NCBI RefSeq assembly: GCF_040581485.1
Contig: NC_090134.1
Location: 19,025,501-19,089,500, forward strand
Direction of reading: 5' to 3'
Source of the DNA: Linepithema humile
Lineage: Eukaryota > Arthropoda > Insecta > Hymenoptera > Formicidae
DNA: 64,000 nt
Shown in pieces: positions 24,000 to 38,900 of the stretch (position 1 is its first letter; every line of letters starts with the position of its first letter). A model generated the notes under the pieces. It worked only from the letters and a program-made list of their open reading frames with translations, had not been told where the DNA came from and ran no database searches. The translations under genes and the position numbers were made by a program.

Positions 24000-24640
24000 G
24001 AGCAGCAGGCGTGTGCAGTGGCGTGCACTTGCGCGCCCCGACTGCTGTTGCATCCGTCCAGTATTTCTTTTCGTCGTGCGGGGGCTATTTGCGTGGCGGT
24101 CGGCCGTAGCTCAGAGCTCCGTATCGTGGTAAGTGATTGATGTTGAAGGCGTTTCTCGCGACCGAAAGAGAGAGCGAGAGCGAGGGAGGGAGGGAGAGAA
24201 AGAGAAAGCGGGAGAGCATGAGGCATTGCGGGTAATTACCTGGTCGGTAAACGCTGTGTAAACACCGGCCACACTGTTTTCCCTCGCCTGTTTCGTGCTT
24301 TCCTCTCACGCCGAGTCTCTCCCCCCCCCCCCTCCCCCCGACCTCCCTTTATCCATCTATCCATCTCCTTCACAGTCTCTATACAGTACAGTGTGTGTGC
24401 GTTCCTTGTGTACGCTTCGCAAGCACGACGAATTTCACCGCCCGCATTCCGTTTACCTTTTCTGTTTGTTGTATTATGTCCCGAGATACACGACCCGATG
24501 ATGCGCGAGGGCAGCCGAGGAGAGGAAAGGACAATACTTTCTTTCAACAAGAGCTGCACTTGCACCAAGGTTGATGACCCTGCACTTACCCTTTTCCAAT
24601 CATTGACTCGCCTTGTCTTTAAAGATTCTATTTTTCGCAC
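24000..24640. other. CpG-rich block with strand-asymmetric purine and pyrimidine tracts
   Basis: A GC-rich segment. The plus strand has a purine-rich tract at about 24166-24218 (GAGAG, GGGAGGGA), then a pyrimidine-rich tract at about 24290-24372 including long C runs. GAGA-type tracts are common in insect promoters, so a promoter is possible. No flanking exon could be recognised. Confidence 0.35.
24321..24339. repeat. poly-C tract
   Basis: Twelve C, one T and then six C, forming an almost pure C run within the CT-rich segment. Confidence 0.95.
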
Positions 24641-27600
24641 AGCGACTGCCTTGTACTTCTTCTTTTTCTCACTTTAAGATTCTTCTTTGTACAAGTCTTC
24701 GTGTCGCGTATTACGTGAATGCATAACTAGATTCATTGTTTTGTTATTTTAATCAATCAATCTGTCTTCATATTCGGTTCATTTATTATTCGCACTCTGC
24801 ACATCTTGAAGTCGTTAACTTTATTAAGTCGTTAATTTTGTTCTATGACATGTTTAATCTTCTACTTGTATATGAAGTCCGCGCTAACAGTTATTTTAGT
24901 ATTCGCGTATATGCTAAACGACACCGCGTCAGATTTGCTCGACAATCGTCGCAGTGCATAAAGCCGCACTGATATTTTCTTTTATTCGTGCAATTATTGC
25001 ACCCATTTCTGCCGCGCGTTCGATGTGTGCGTCGAGTAACACGAGTGTGTCATTGCCGATACCGTTCCACGCAGCTGGCTTCAAAGCGATTTCCTTCCGG
25101 TGTACCGATCATCGCGTCGCCCGTCGGCGTTTCACAGCACCCTCCTGCAAGTATCAAATGACGCGCGCATAATTGCGCCCGAATGTCACTCACCGGCTAA
25201 CACACAGCGCTCATTAAAATGCCATAATGTCATCGATCGCGTTTGCGACGATGTGGAATGTGAACTGGCTGAGGCAGACAGTTTCTATTTTAACCGTCGC
25301 AATAACAACCGGACGCTTCGTAGGAGGGCTTTAAAGGGATTCGGTTTACAGCGGGCAGTTAATCCTCGCGCAGCGGTTGTGCGAATACGAATTCAAATGC
25401 GTGCGTTAGTTATTACGTATTAGCGATCGCTAGATTAACGCGACCGAGCGGTGGCGATCCATTCAATTAGCGCGTCCGTCGGTTCGTATGATTAATAGTG
25501 TCGCGAATGTGTTTATAAGCATACAGCGTCGGATACGCTGCAAGCACGTGACATCGCCGCACCCGGGAAATATTGCGGCGCATGATCGACGTGTAGCTCG
25601 GTTGACTCGTCACTTTTTTCTTATACGCAAAAGGAAATGAACTGCTCGCGTACTTACAATTAGCTAATTTGTGTGACATCAATTAAACGAAAAATGTTGT
25701 GATGTAGTAAGAACGTGAAGGTGATGAGATAATATACAGTGTCACGTGTCAGCAATGATGATGTATAAACCGCGCTATTTCGCGAGCATTAATTTTATTC
25801 TGTTTAATATATTCAACGAGTGGATCTAATTACGACGGTGTTGGAATAGATTATCAAAATTTTTAATAAATACGTCTAGATGTTTAAAATTTTTGATATA
25901 AAATACAGAGAGCAGAGTTTAATTATAGTAGCAATGTAGTCTAATTATGCAGAAGACGATAATAATAATCCGTGTTTCTTTTTATTAGTCGCCAGTTTTA
26001 TTATTTTGCATTTTGTGTAAAAAGAAATATTAATTGCAAATGAACAGATTTTGAAAATCCGAAAAGTCTAAATGTAGAACAGTTAAAATCGTTTTCACAC
26101 CTGTGTAGCTTATTATACGTACATCGTTTTGACAAGATAAATTTGGCACGTCAATCCTACGAACAAACTTACGTGAGTACACGCGTGAGTGTACGCACAT
26201 GTCCGTAAATATTGCGGCCACGCAGCACGGAGCGGCAATTAGTAAAACACATTTGCAAATCGGCTAGGTAAATCGCAGCGTGCCCTGAATCGCAAACGTG
26301 GGTGGATAATGCTAAAGGACATTTATTGCGGTCCTATAAAGTAGCACGCGACAACGCAAGAAATTACGCACGAATAAAATTTTTAATTTAACATCGTAGA
26401 ACGTCGGGAAAAAAATAAACTAAGGTGTTGCAGCAAAGTGCAACTCCGGTTACGATATTTATATTCGTGGCGATGAAATCAAGGATTTCACGCAATTATA
26501 CCTCGTAGTTTAATTATGTTTCCCTTTAGTTTCAAACGCGATGAGCGTGAACCCATGCGCGCGGCATTGCGGTAATGAAATCTCGATCCATTAATAAGCG
26601 AGCTTTCGATCGGAATCGACGCAAGAGCGCGATTGGCGATTCTTTTTTTTTTTTATCCTTCTCGAACGTATCTCCGATATCGTGATTCTTTTTATGATTC
26701 CCGCATAATCAAATCCGTGCTGCGCTAGCGAACGTCGAAAACAATAAATACCGCAAAAGCGTAAAACTACCTAGGTACTCCCGCTTTTCCTGTTCCACCC
26801 GTACCATGTAACGTCTCGTTTACCGCGCGGTTCACCGCGGTTTTCTTACCCTTTTATTTCCCACCCTCCCTTTTATTTTCTTTATCGATCCCGTCGACCT
26901 CGTAAAATTCCTGCTATATTACGGCGCCCGTTTCTATCTATCTCAAAACACACTGCTCGTGAAATCAAGCGGGATATCCGGCCGCATTTTATTTTACGTA
27001 GCGGCGTTGGTTTAGCGGCGCCTTGGCAACAAATTATTTTCTCCTATTTTGCATTAAATATTTTAATTAAAACTTTAAAAAAAAATTAATAGCAATTTTA
27101 TTCTATCGTGTAGTGCGAGAAATTCATATTTTAATTGAAAATAGAATATATAATTTATTCTAAATATTACTGCAAAATAGTAGAAATGCAATTTAATTAT
27201 TTTTAATTTGATTATTTGCATGTAAAAAATATTTATTGTTATTGTGTTATTCACTTATCACGGCGCGACAGCAATTTCACACTCGATTGAAACGGAACGT
27301 AACGATAGAGAGCAAATATGAAATCGAACATTCGTTCACTTTACGGTTACACAGCGGTGTTAAAAATATTTTGCAGCGCATATTTGAAGGACAGGTCTGT
27401 CATGTTGTGACACAGTCATGGTATACTGTAGAGATTACCGATGAGCGCTGATCTGGATTGACGAAGAATCACTTTACCAATGTTTTTCCTGCAAACATAT
27501 CGTGTCGCGCATTTTATTTTTGCTACCACGACCTCGGCGGAGGTGAGGTTCGCTCTTTCGTTCGCGTGAGCGCTCTTAGAACGCGGAGGAATAATTAAAT

Positions 27601-30600
27601 CCCCCTTGCATTTTCGAGTGGCGCGTGTCCGTGCATGCAGGGTACTTGTACCAGGCACGATGTACCTACCGCATAACGATAGCGCTCGAATATATCATAC
27701 TATGCGACAGGAGTTTGCTCGAATTTACACGAAGATGTCGAATTTACATAAAGCACAAGTTGGTCCTTCCGCCATCGCAGCACGTTTGGCTGATTCTGTC
27801 TAATCCCGTCTAATCGCGTTGGATACTTAATTAATATAATTGTTTTAAACATGTATATAAAATCAGATTTCATCAAATTTGATAAGAGTTTGTATAAGAA
27901 AAGAAACTTTTTTTGAAATTATGGATTTCTTTATTAAATATTGTCTTGCATAAAAATTATCAGGAATAAAAAAAAAGATTGCATAGAAATAAATAAAAAA
28001 TCAAGTTGCGCATTAATTATTTTTGAAATATTATTTTAATTATTTCGTACATCGTTCTAATTAATTAATTTTGTATGTTACAGATCGACATCTGTCCTGA
28101 AACTCCGCCGCTGCACATTATATCTGATTGTGAGTGAGTACCTTGTTTACCTTTTCTTTTTTTGACTGTGGCGGCAGTGTCAACATGTTTACGTAACTGT
28201 CTAAACATCTCCATATTATTATTCTATCCATATAATCTTGAAAGAGGATCGTCGCCTTTCACGGGTAGACGCGGGAAGAAGAAGGTACCGTCGTTTACAT
28301 GTAAATGTACCGACGACGGTGGCACGTTACGTTCGTTCACGCTGCGTGACTTGACGTTCCGGCAGCGACGCTCGTTACATCGTTCAAGCTCGATTCGAGC
28401 AAGCCGTTTCTGTCAACATACGCGGTATATCGCGCATCGTCGAGCGTATAACGATACTCACTCCAGTCGCGTGTCCACCGATTCAGTTTTTGCGTCACCC
28501 TCCCCAGATCGTCGCGGGCGATCTCTTTCATTCGCGTGTTTTTGTTGCATCCACGGAATTATTGAATTTATCGTTGTCGTGTCCGCTGTACTCCCGCAGC
28601 GTCGAAACCTGCGCGAAATTCTGTCAAATTTACTTTAAGTGAATTATTTCGGTTCAACATCGCATAACATTATGATTGCTATAATGTACTTCCACCGCAG
28701 TTCATTATGTAGCATTGTAATTATGGTAATGCGTGATGTCGGACTCGGTGTTCGAAAACTAATTTTCGCGTCGTACGAACACCGATGTATTTTTCTACCC
28801 GAGCTACGGTGAATTGGGACATAAAAACTTTCATTGTGCGATCGATTTTTTCGTATTTGTAACATTTAAATTGGGATTTTTCCACATTATTGGATCGGAT
28901 TTAAATTGAGTCGAATTAAAAATCGTAGTTGAGGAAAATAGGTAATGCCTTTCGATACGAACGTTTTCTTCGTGCCGCAGATTTACCTGCATTTTTTAAT
29001 GATAATTTTAAAATGCAGATAACAATGTCAACGTTGCCGTCCGTCTACAGGGCGCGCTGGGCCTTCAGATTCGAGTTTCGCGTGCTATTACTCGTTGAGA
29101 GCGTTTAGAGTGTCCATTCAAGCGGAGGAATTTTAGCTACGCCTCTGTATATCGAGCAGGAATACAGTCGTTATGTCAGAATGGGTTTGCATCGCGAGCG
29201 GCTACATGAGCGGGATGAAATCGCTGCGATGCTCCGCGCCGAAGTCGTTGCCGCGCGAATTCAGATTCGACGGTTCAAAGTCGACGGGGCGTATAGCGTA
29301 GCGCGACGCGCTTCCGTCATCACCGGAAACAGGCGATGGGTGATCGACGATCAATGGGTGACACGAGACGTCCGAGGTGCGTAGCACCGATCGGTATAAA
29401 TTCTTTATAGTTGATTATATTTTGATGGAGAAGGAAGAGGGAGAAAAGGACGAGAAATGATGTGACGCGTTTATGGCTCGCTGGTCGTAATATTGGATCG
29501 TAAAGAATGTAGTTTCGCTATACGTACGTGATATCGTTTTACGTTCGAAAAGCGCGCCGTATGTCGCGAATAAAAATTCGATTCGGAATGTTACCGATGC
29601 AAACTAGAATCACGACGAGATTGTTGTCCGATAATCGAGATTGTTTGAGTGAGAAGTATCGTGCTTCCTGTTACATTCGCGTCCTCACATCCTGTCGATA
29701 AATGATAACGTTAAATATTTCGAATTGTACTTTTTCACGCTGTGCTTTATCATCTACGATAAATTGAATGACAGCCGTGAATGAGATTTATGTTTACATC
29801 GAAACGACTCACAGGATCGCAAAGGTTTAAGGCGAGAAGAATATCATTGTTGAATATTTCGTGCGAGCGTTCAAACGATATCGTTGACATTTAATATCCG
29901 GCGATCATGTGACATTTTTGCAAGATAGTTTGAACGGCAGCCGTTGGTACCTTTGGTCGCAATCTTTGATCTTCATAGGAAATAGAACAAGTCGTAAAAA
30001 AAGTACTCCTGTGTCGCGGCGCAAATTTAAAATTCAGATACACGTTCGTAAAGTCGCATCGTGACGCAGTGTGACGCAGGATGGGATACCGTTACATCCT
30101 TTTTAAACGCGCAGTCGTCCGACTCTCGAATGTGGAAGAAAAATGATATTTCGTTTCGTTTAACCCCTATTACGTGACTTTCGGGTGACCAGCTGATGTC
30201 CCTCCCATGTCATCGTTCCCCTCGAAAGATAAATTTCACGCAGCTTCGTGCGTGACAAAATTTATTTCGAGCCAAGTGGAGGGTGGCCCACGCTGATAGG
30301 CAACGATTTAAGTCCAGATAGATAGTTCTGCGGCAACAAGTGACGGCAGAAATACGGGACAACCGTATTTTTACGTTCTTTTTTTTTCTTTCGGTACTGT
30401 TATCTCTCGTTGCGATTACAAAAGAGACGGCTCCAAAGTTACTGTTGAAAAAAAAAATACACTTGACGCACTTTATTCCGCGTGGTTGACGGGCGCAGCA
30501 TGAAATATTCAGAATAAAAATGGCACTCTGAAATAGATCACGAATGCTCCGGTTAATCAAAAAGTTCCTAAACTCTAATGCATTTAAATTGGCTCCGTTC

Positions 30601-31139
30601 TGCGACTTAAGCATTCAATTACGTACATCTTGCGCATCGACGATCGCGATATTTTCTTCACTCGCATTCTGAATGACGAATTGCCGTGTTGCAGCTGCCA
30701 CAGTCATTAGTAGAATTTTGTTTTGTTGGATAAGCGTGGCAAAAGTTTGTCACTCGACAAATAGAGTGAATAATTGCTCTCTCGAAGAGCAAGAAAATTT
30801 GTTAGGGCAAATTCTATATCAATTAAACTGGCTTGTCTGTCTTAATATTGAGTTTAATTATATTATGATTTGTAAATTATAAGTCAATTAATACCAACAA
30901 ATGCTTAAAAAAATTTATATTTATTGAAAATCGATTCGAATAGTATTCGTTTATATCGAAACAAATTCTTTCCACTATCGGGAGGAAATCGAACAATTTA
31001 GCCGCTCGATGTTTAGCATTAGACTCGACTTCGATTTCAATGTAAGACATTTCAGGCGCATGAGAACGAAATGGTAAGCTGATATGCGCGAATAATCGCG
31101 AAATGACTCTCCGACGTGAACGATTCCACGTAAAACGAT
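24641..31139. other. Long non-coding stretch
   Basis: No supportable exon, RNA gene or mobile element. Alternates AT-rich (27030-27240, 27830-28080) and CpG-rich (25000-25450, 28240-28620) segments. Poly-T runs occur, for example near 26643. Confidence 0.5.
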
Positions 31140-31660
31140 ATCGTCGCGCATCCTAGCTCGTTCGCGGAATCTTCCCTCGGGTGTGCAAGAATCGCTCGGG
31201 ATTTTAACGAGCATCGACCCACCGCTGGGTTCGTAACGCCGGGAACGAACGTATCTCCCTACGGGGGCGGGAGGAGGGGGGGGGGGGGGGCGCTCGGGAC
31301 AAATGGATCGCCCGTAACATTTTGCATCCGTGTCGGTGCTGATCGCGCCGCGAATGGGTTCCGTTAGGTGGTTCGGTTCGATGCGCAGATCGTTTCGCGA
31401 GTCCGGTCACGCGTCCGCTTTACGTGACGACTTCTCTTCGATGCGCCTCGGAGTTGCCTCTTCTGTTCTCTCACGGTTTTCAACCCGACGCGCGGGTAAT
31501 GAAGACATGCGACCGGGAAAAGAACCGACCCTGATCCACGACTGATTGCCTCTCGATGCTCGGCGAATAACACTAAGCAGCGCGCCACGTACTCTCCCAC
31601 ACGTCGATTGTTAATTCATCCCGACGCCTGCGCGTCGTTTTTATAGGAGACGTGCCAAGC
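31140..31660. other. CpG-rich block with poly-G run
   Basis: Dense CG dinucleotides around a run of about 15 G at 31276-31290. Open frames on both strands are Arg/Ser/Pro-rich and look like chance frames. A promoter is possible by composition only. Confidence 0.3.
31276..31290. repeat. poly-G tract
   Basis: An uninterrupted run of about 15 G preceded by GGAGGAG. It is a potential G-quadruplex former and also an error-prone stretch for sequencing. Confidence 0.95.
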
Positions 31661-32159
31661 GCGAACAGCAACCTGATTTTTCTTCATCCCGCGCTCCAGT
31701 TTTTGCTTTGTTCACGCGACCTATAGAAAAGCGCGAACGTATTGAAGGATCGCTGCACAACGAACGAGTGAATTTATATTAAAGCTGTTTTGAAATTCCG
31801 GAATTCGCTTGTGTTATTATGAATTGCTGCTATTTTATAATGATGTTTTTACCATTGGATTAAATAATTAAATGAAAAATAAATGAAGAATTGAGTAATT
31901 GGATCATAAATTAAATTTTTATATTACACTGAAGGAAGCTGAAGGAATGATGTGTATTTGTGGTTGACTCGACAATGTTCGTACTATTCTGGCTCAATTT
32001 CGCGAACGGCACGAATGGTATTTTCATCCGCACTCTATAAAATTAGAACTATGCATTCAGCTGAGGGCACATATGTATGCGTTAGACTGTCGTAATGTAA
32101 CAGGTATATATACAGGCTGGTTCTTATCTACCGGGCAAACGTGTACGAAAGACGATAAG

Positions 32160-32960
32160 GACCCTCGCCTAGACCGTACGGGTGATATGCACGCGCTTAA
32201 CGCGAGCTATCGGTGCAGCCGCGGCAAGGGTGCTAGCGTTGCATCGCGGTCGCATCCACCCTCCGTGCGCCCATCCCTGATGATGACGGATCGCCTTTGA
32301 TTACTCGGCGCAATCTATCTCATCGCCTTTCGCCCGCATCGTATCGCGTCGGCCGAGGTATCGCGACGCGCGCGCGTCTCTCGCAACCGCGAGGCACGTT
32401 TTGCCGACACTCGGGTAATTATCTTCAGGCGAGTTAGTCCGCTTTAACTAGAATAACGCTTATCGCCGTCTACCGGGTGTCTGGCGCCGAGATATTTTCG
32501 CTCTCTTTGATCGCCCAGCCGGTGCATCTCGCGAGACACCCTCGTTTCCTGCTCCCGAATCGTATCTCGAGTTGCGCCAGCTTTCTCGTTTCCTTCTTGC
32601 TTCCTGGCGTTCCTTGGCTCTGTGTTCTTTCTCTTCTTCCGCGCCTCCGACGCGCCATTCTTGCTTCACTTTCCGCGACGCCGACAATTCCGAGATGTTT
32701 TAACATTCCAGTTTGAACTTTTCACGGGCCGCTAAATGGTTTCGTTTTCCGTGCGAGAAATCGCGCGATCGCCCGACTCGTTTCCTGCAGCGATTTGTTC
32801 GCGACGTTCCTTCAAAACGCGGAGACGTCGCAAATTATCGCTTCGACCGGACCTATATTTTAAGTCTCACGTGCCGCCAATCGCGACGCGACGCGGCAAT
32901 TATTTAGCGGCAATTACTTAGCGCTGCCCGTTTATCGTCGACTTTATCATGACGAATTTA
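32160..32960. other. CpG-rich block without recognised gene
   Basis: CG-rich sequence with several frames open on both strands at 32460-32920. It lacks any recognised domain or convincing splice pattern. Confidence 0.3.
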
Positions 32961-35900
32961 AACCCCGTCACTGCGTTTTGATAGGACGAAGGTTATTTAA
33001 ATATAGGGTTTAGTAATGCACGCGAGGTCTCCGTTGCAAACTGATTTCCACATCGATGACAAGATGAGAGATAAATGTCCCGTTAGCGCGGCGTCTCGGC
33101 GTTATCGATTCCGTCCTGATCGCCGACGCGTCTGTAAGCCCAGGGATCGAGTCCGTAAGTTCGCGTTAGATAAAGGTTAATTCCGCGGATCGTCGGCCGT
33201 CTGGGCGCGGCCGAATGCAAACGTTCCACGAAAGAAATGAGGGTATATTTAAATGCTCCTCGTGCGCCGATAAGATCCGTCTGTCGTTGACTTTGATTGC
33301 ACTATTATTCTCTCGGCATAAACGGCCACCCCCGGTGCGAGGGAAAATGGTAATGAGCGACTTTATAATCGTTCTTATCTGCGGTGTATGCATGCGCGCG
33401 AGTGTGCCCATGCCCGGTAGGTAGATAGAGAAGGCTCGCAGGAAGAAGGGAATTATATCGGGAACGGACGGATCGAGCATGAGAATTTTAAATGTGCCGC
33501 GTTACCGGATCCTGGACGATCTATGAATGATTCATCGATCGACGTTCATACTACGTGTTCTCGTCTCGAAAGTCTCCTTTGTGTAACACGTGGCGACCGG
33601 TGGCGCGTGTAGTCGTATGTTTAATGTAATACTTCGATATCTGCGAACTTGAACGATCAGTGTCGCTGTGTAACATGGAAATAAGAAACGGGATACGTTC
33701 GCATTTTCACTATTTTTAATTCGTTTTTAGAAGAAAATTATTACATACTTTGTCAGATTGTGACGAAAACCGCGAAAGTGCATTGGCTCGAACCGACATC
33801 TCTTTTAAAAGCATTCTATAACGTGCGCGTCTTCGAGAAAACTATTTCCGGGATTCGTCTTCTAAGATGATCTCACTGTCGCGAAACGACTGACGTGAAA
33901 CCCCGAGAGGTCAACGGTACACTTCGTGCCGGGCTTTCTGGGCTCTTGATTGAACACCAAGAACATCAGCAGAGCACTGCACTCCTAGAGATGAAATATG
34001 TTTGCTATCTCTCGAATAATCCGCTGATCGCACAACAGTTATCACGGCGGTGATCTCATAACCTCAATCTTGTAGAAAGTAATTCTACAAATCACGACTT
34101 AATTGAATTTTGAATTAATTCTGTCGATGCACTTTTGAATCTCGAAAATGGATTTATCAAAATCCGATATTTAAATTTAAGCCACATATATACATATTCA
34201 ATATGAATACCTTTTCTTATGTGATATATTCTAGAGTATGCCAAGAGTTAATGCTTGAAACATAGAAAAAGATAAGTGTCGATTGAGAAATGGATATTAT
34301 ATTAGAAGCCGTTTTTATGCTCGCGATTTTATTACATTGCACGATAGACGATCTTGTGTCTGATCAATGATAGTTTTGCACTACTGCAAACAGCGCCGCC
34401 GAAGCAACAGCGCAACATTGTAGACGCGCGGTTTCGTTCGTTTTTATTTCTCCCGCGTGAAATACGTTTATGGAGGACGTATGGATAGCTTTCTGCCTTG
34501 AGTGCACGACTCATCCATCGTCGTAAGTAACTGTAAACGAGTTTTCAGAAATACATAGACGTACACCCGAGAGGAGTCGGCCCGATGGTTGGCACGTAAT
34601 GGAATATCGAACAAGTTCGAAATAACAGCACATGTAGCGTTTGATGCGCGACACGGTCTCGGGCGAGTTGTTCCAGAAAACATTATCCTTACGGAACCGT
34701 TAATAAGCCCTCGATGTAATAGCAAAATTGCAGGTTAAATTTATTACGCGGGAATAACATGAAGTGGGCGGTGGTCCGTGTCCCACCGCAGCAAATCGTC
34801 GATTCTTATTACCCCTTTTGCTACCAAGGGTACGATAATGAAATTACCGCAGAAATTTTTTTTTTTACCGTGTTTTAACCTTAAGTAACTAATTTCCATT
34901 ATCGTCTCGTACATCACTCGTGTATACGTCTCAATATATGAGATTATCAGAATTTTTAAAACGGACTTTGAACAGAAGAGTTAAAAAGCAGTAATAAATT
35001 CCGTTACAAGTACTGATTAAATTGCTACTAGGAATTATATAGCTTTGGATAGCGGAAATTGCAAAATACGATATAGCGGAAACAGTTTCTAATTTGGAAA
35101 CACGCAATCCGATACGCGAATACAGGGCAGGCGGGAACGCCGGCAGTCCGCAATTTCAGGATAGCTGCAATGACCTTCGCTGTACAAGTGCACTAAAACG
35201 CTATAAAGAATTCAGAGAAAACCAGTGAATCCTCGATGCAGCTGCTTGGATCTACACACAGCAACGGCGAACGGGACAATTTCATTCGAATCTGGGTACA
35301 CCGTGTTACGTGTTACTTAAATTTCAAGTCTCCCGTGGAAATCCCCGCAGAAGAGCTCGTTCCGGAACGCCCTTTTACCAATTTATACCGTATTTTTAAT
35401 GGCGCCTTCCGCACTCAGCTCGTAACGCGCGAGTTTTCCTGTCTTCTTTCCCGTTCGCTTTGCTGTTTTTCAATAATTAATTAAGCAAGAGCTTGGTGCT
35501 CGCAGAGAGCTCGTTATATTGGCTTGAATGCGTTGCCGTGCGACACCCGCGGTGTTTTAATGGGGAATGCTGATTACAAACTAGATCACATTACTTTAAA
35601 TTACAGCTGGACGCGTGTAGGTCGACACGACTACAGCGGTCAGGCCAATTACGCGAATCTCCGGATAATTACGATCCATTGGTTGCTAGCTTGATGATTC
35701 AAATTGGCTCACTGATCAATTGCTTGATCTGGCTTGCAACGCTAATTTTTGGGTCTTTATAGCAAAATAATTCGAAGAGATATTTGTAAGGTTAATTAAT
35801 TGTTAGGTTAATTGAAAGGATTTGAAATAGTTTTTAAATATTTGTCAACAATTACATTCTTTACTTCGTATATTATATACCCAAGAAACGTAAACGGTAA

Positions 35901-38900
35901 AAATTGATAGTTTTCTTTTAGTGAGTCTTACGGGTCGGCTGCGTTGTGTGTTTACGAATGTTCCTCATTTTTCGCCAAAGACATGTGCTGCGTCGGACAA
36001 CACACAGAATGATCCATATTTGAAATTGCACGATCGATTTGGTGGCTGCAACCACCGAGCGGCGCAGCGCCATTTATCAAATAGCTTCTTCCGGGTTGTG
36101 TCCGTTTTAAAACGATAGGAAGAAACCAAATCGATAAACTGTATGTGTGTATCAAATAAAAATATGTACTCGGTCAAAGAATCCAAGCCGCGTATTGAAT
36201 TGAAGAAAGATTTTAAGAAAAGCTATTGTATTCATTCAGCGCCAAGAAAGAGCGCAAAGCGTAGCATTGTACTCGAAATTTATGATGTATTTCTTATTAT
36301 TTGACATTTTTCATTTTTTGCATTTGAATATTCTTAACAATAATTTAGTTGCGCAGTGTTTTAATATAATTAAATATAATTGGACTTGATAATCGTTGGG
36401 AAAAATGATATCAATTATGATTGCAAAACAAACAAGATCACAAATTGAGTTACGATCTTAATTATTTGCGACACACATTTTTCTCTTTATAAAGTTTATT
36501 ACAGCTATAATCAAATTGTAGAAACGGCTAATTAAACGTAGTCTACTGTTTTATTGACGCATCGTTAAGACTGTTATGAAAGAAAACGCAGCGTGACTAC
36601 GTAATGACTCTTAACGACGACTTTAATTAGCGGCGCAGCAAGTACCGGCGAAGTGAGCTCGCCACGTGTAACTTAAAACCTAAAACAATGGATGTTAAAC
36701 GTCCCCGCAGAGTTTTATGGTTGACTTCAACCTAATGCACCACACTTCGCCACGGCGTATGCCGCGCGTTAATGGAACCGCGGATTAAGAGGGTCGTAAA
36801 TGTTGCCAGAGCAAGCTGCTGGTGCTGATAAATAGCTCGGAGAATGCTTCTTCCGCGGAACAACCGATTCAAACAGCAGCGAGGAGTGCAAACACTCGTA
36901 TCGATAATCCGCGAAACGAGTTACATCTCGGAACGAGTTGCAGATAATAAAATAAATCTGCGCTTAATTAAATCGCGCTCAACGACAATTAAATTATGCG
37001 GACAATAGTAACGGAAAAATTGTAGTTGCTTTATTAGATTCTATAAGAGAGAAAAATCCCGCTGTAACAAATTGACAGTTTATTATACACGATACACGAT
37101 ATACCGGTCATAAATCGATTTTTCATTATTTTGATCTTTGATTTTGCGACGTCTCGGCAAAAGCGTCGTGGATTTTGCCATAAGCGATGTCTGTGCGCAA
37201 ATGAAATACACTTTGTGAAGTGCGAATGACACGTAACCTTTGGCTAAACACCGTGAAAAGAGATCAGCGATGCGAGTGTAAAGGTACGGACAGCCGTGCC
37301 CTGGAGTTTTTTAGGATCCCCGGCGTGCGGGATGGGGCGTTATAGTAGGGCTCACCCGCAAATGCGATTAGCCGCGTCGGAAAGGAGCTTTAATGAAAGT
37401 TACTCGCGCTCGTTCTCTCGCAGCGGCCCCCGATACTTGCGTGAATTTAATCTGCGCCGGAACGTCTGATGAGTTCCCACCGGAAGTGGCTCGACGAGGC
37501 GAGAAAAGGTACGCGAAGATGAGATATCGAGCAGCGTATAATTCACGGAACGCTTGAAGAAGCGTCCGGGCGTCGATACTCGAAAGGGCAAAGTCACTCC
37601 GTAGAGTAAAATCCGGCTCGAGGGTGAAATGAATACACGCGCGGGACAAATGGATGGATAAAGGCGAGGCACATTGCTGGAATGAAGATAAGTCGGATAT
37701 GCGCTGTATCTTCGCGAAGGTCCGATGTCACGTGTATAACGCTATTCTATGGGTTTTTCCCTCAACAAAGCATCTTTCGATCTTTCTTTATATAGAATGG
37801 ATCGCGACTATTTCAGGAGCGAATAATTTTCTGAAGAAAATGTTTTTTCTCTGGCGGAAAGAGACAACAAAACAGATAGACGGATGAAGAATGTATTATC
37901 GTTTTTTTCGGCTTTTTCCGAATAAAGTTAGGTTTGAAAACAAATATTGGGGAAATAAATTGCGTTATAACATGAAAATATATTTAATAATAGGTGATGT
38001 TTACAGTTAGTACAGGTTAGAGAAGCGTGTATTCATAAAAGCAATTATAAAGAAAATTGATATGAACGACAAATATATGTATATAAATGATTTATTATTG
38101 CTCATGCAAAAATATTCTATGTTATAATAAGTTGTTCACATTTTAATTGCTTTGCCGTGCGTGCGCGTTTGATAATTTATTCGGAAGTGTGGTAAAAACG
38201 AATGCACGTTGATATTAATGAATATTTCAATTTAATTTTTCTTTCAATTCGCCCGTCGCGCAGCGTCGCTCGCGCGACAGTGAAAACCGACAGCCGAGAT
38301 TTTATTGTTAATCCGCGGGCACGTGTGCACGCGTGTAATGCGGGGTTTATTTTTATATGCTATCAAAACCACTCTCCTCCTTTCTCCATATCTTTCATGC
38401 ATTTAATTTTTACGTTCTTTACTCACCGAGAACGCGCTTGTATACCATTAAATCACACGCGTCGCGACCACTTTTCATTCTACGCGTGTTCACGGCGAGG
38501 AGAAAAAAGAAAATTGCATTACCATTACATGGAAAATAAGATGCAACGGAAGGAAGACCAGCGCTGCAGTATCCATCAACAAACGGCGGAACAAGTAGGT
38601 CGTGACTGCGGAAAAGAAAGGAAGAAAGACTAACGAAGAAGCGTGATGCATCGTCGTTCCTATGAGACTGCGTCTTTTCTACGACTGCAGTACGATGGTT
38701 CAAAGTTAAGTGGATTACGGAGAAGACATCAGGCTTGATGACCATTTCTGCGCAACGTATCAAGAATGAGATTCTTCCAACTGAAGGACGGTAGGGACAA
38801 ATATAACAGGATGAAATATTCCATACGAATGACGATATTTATTACCACCGACCTTCCGGTGGAGATTAGTCGTTCATTTTTCTTCCTTCATCGACGACAG

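Noticed and set aside
24236..24640. 134-codon minus-strand open frame
   Set aside because: Driven by the CT/GA tracts (GEGGGGE, RRERKARN-like stretches); not protein-like.
28162..28638. 158-codon plus-strand open frame
   Set aside because: It lies in CpG-rich DNA where chance frames are long; Arg/Ser-rich with no domain and overlapped by an open frame on the other strand.
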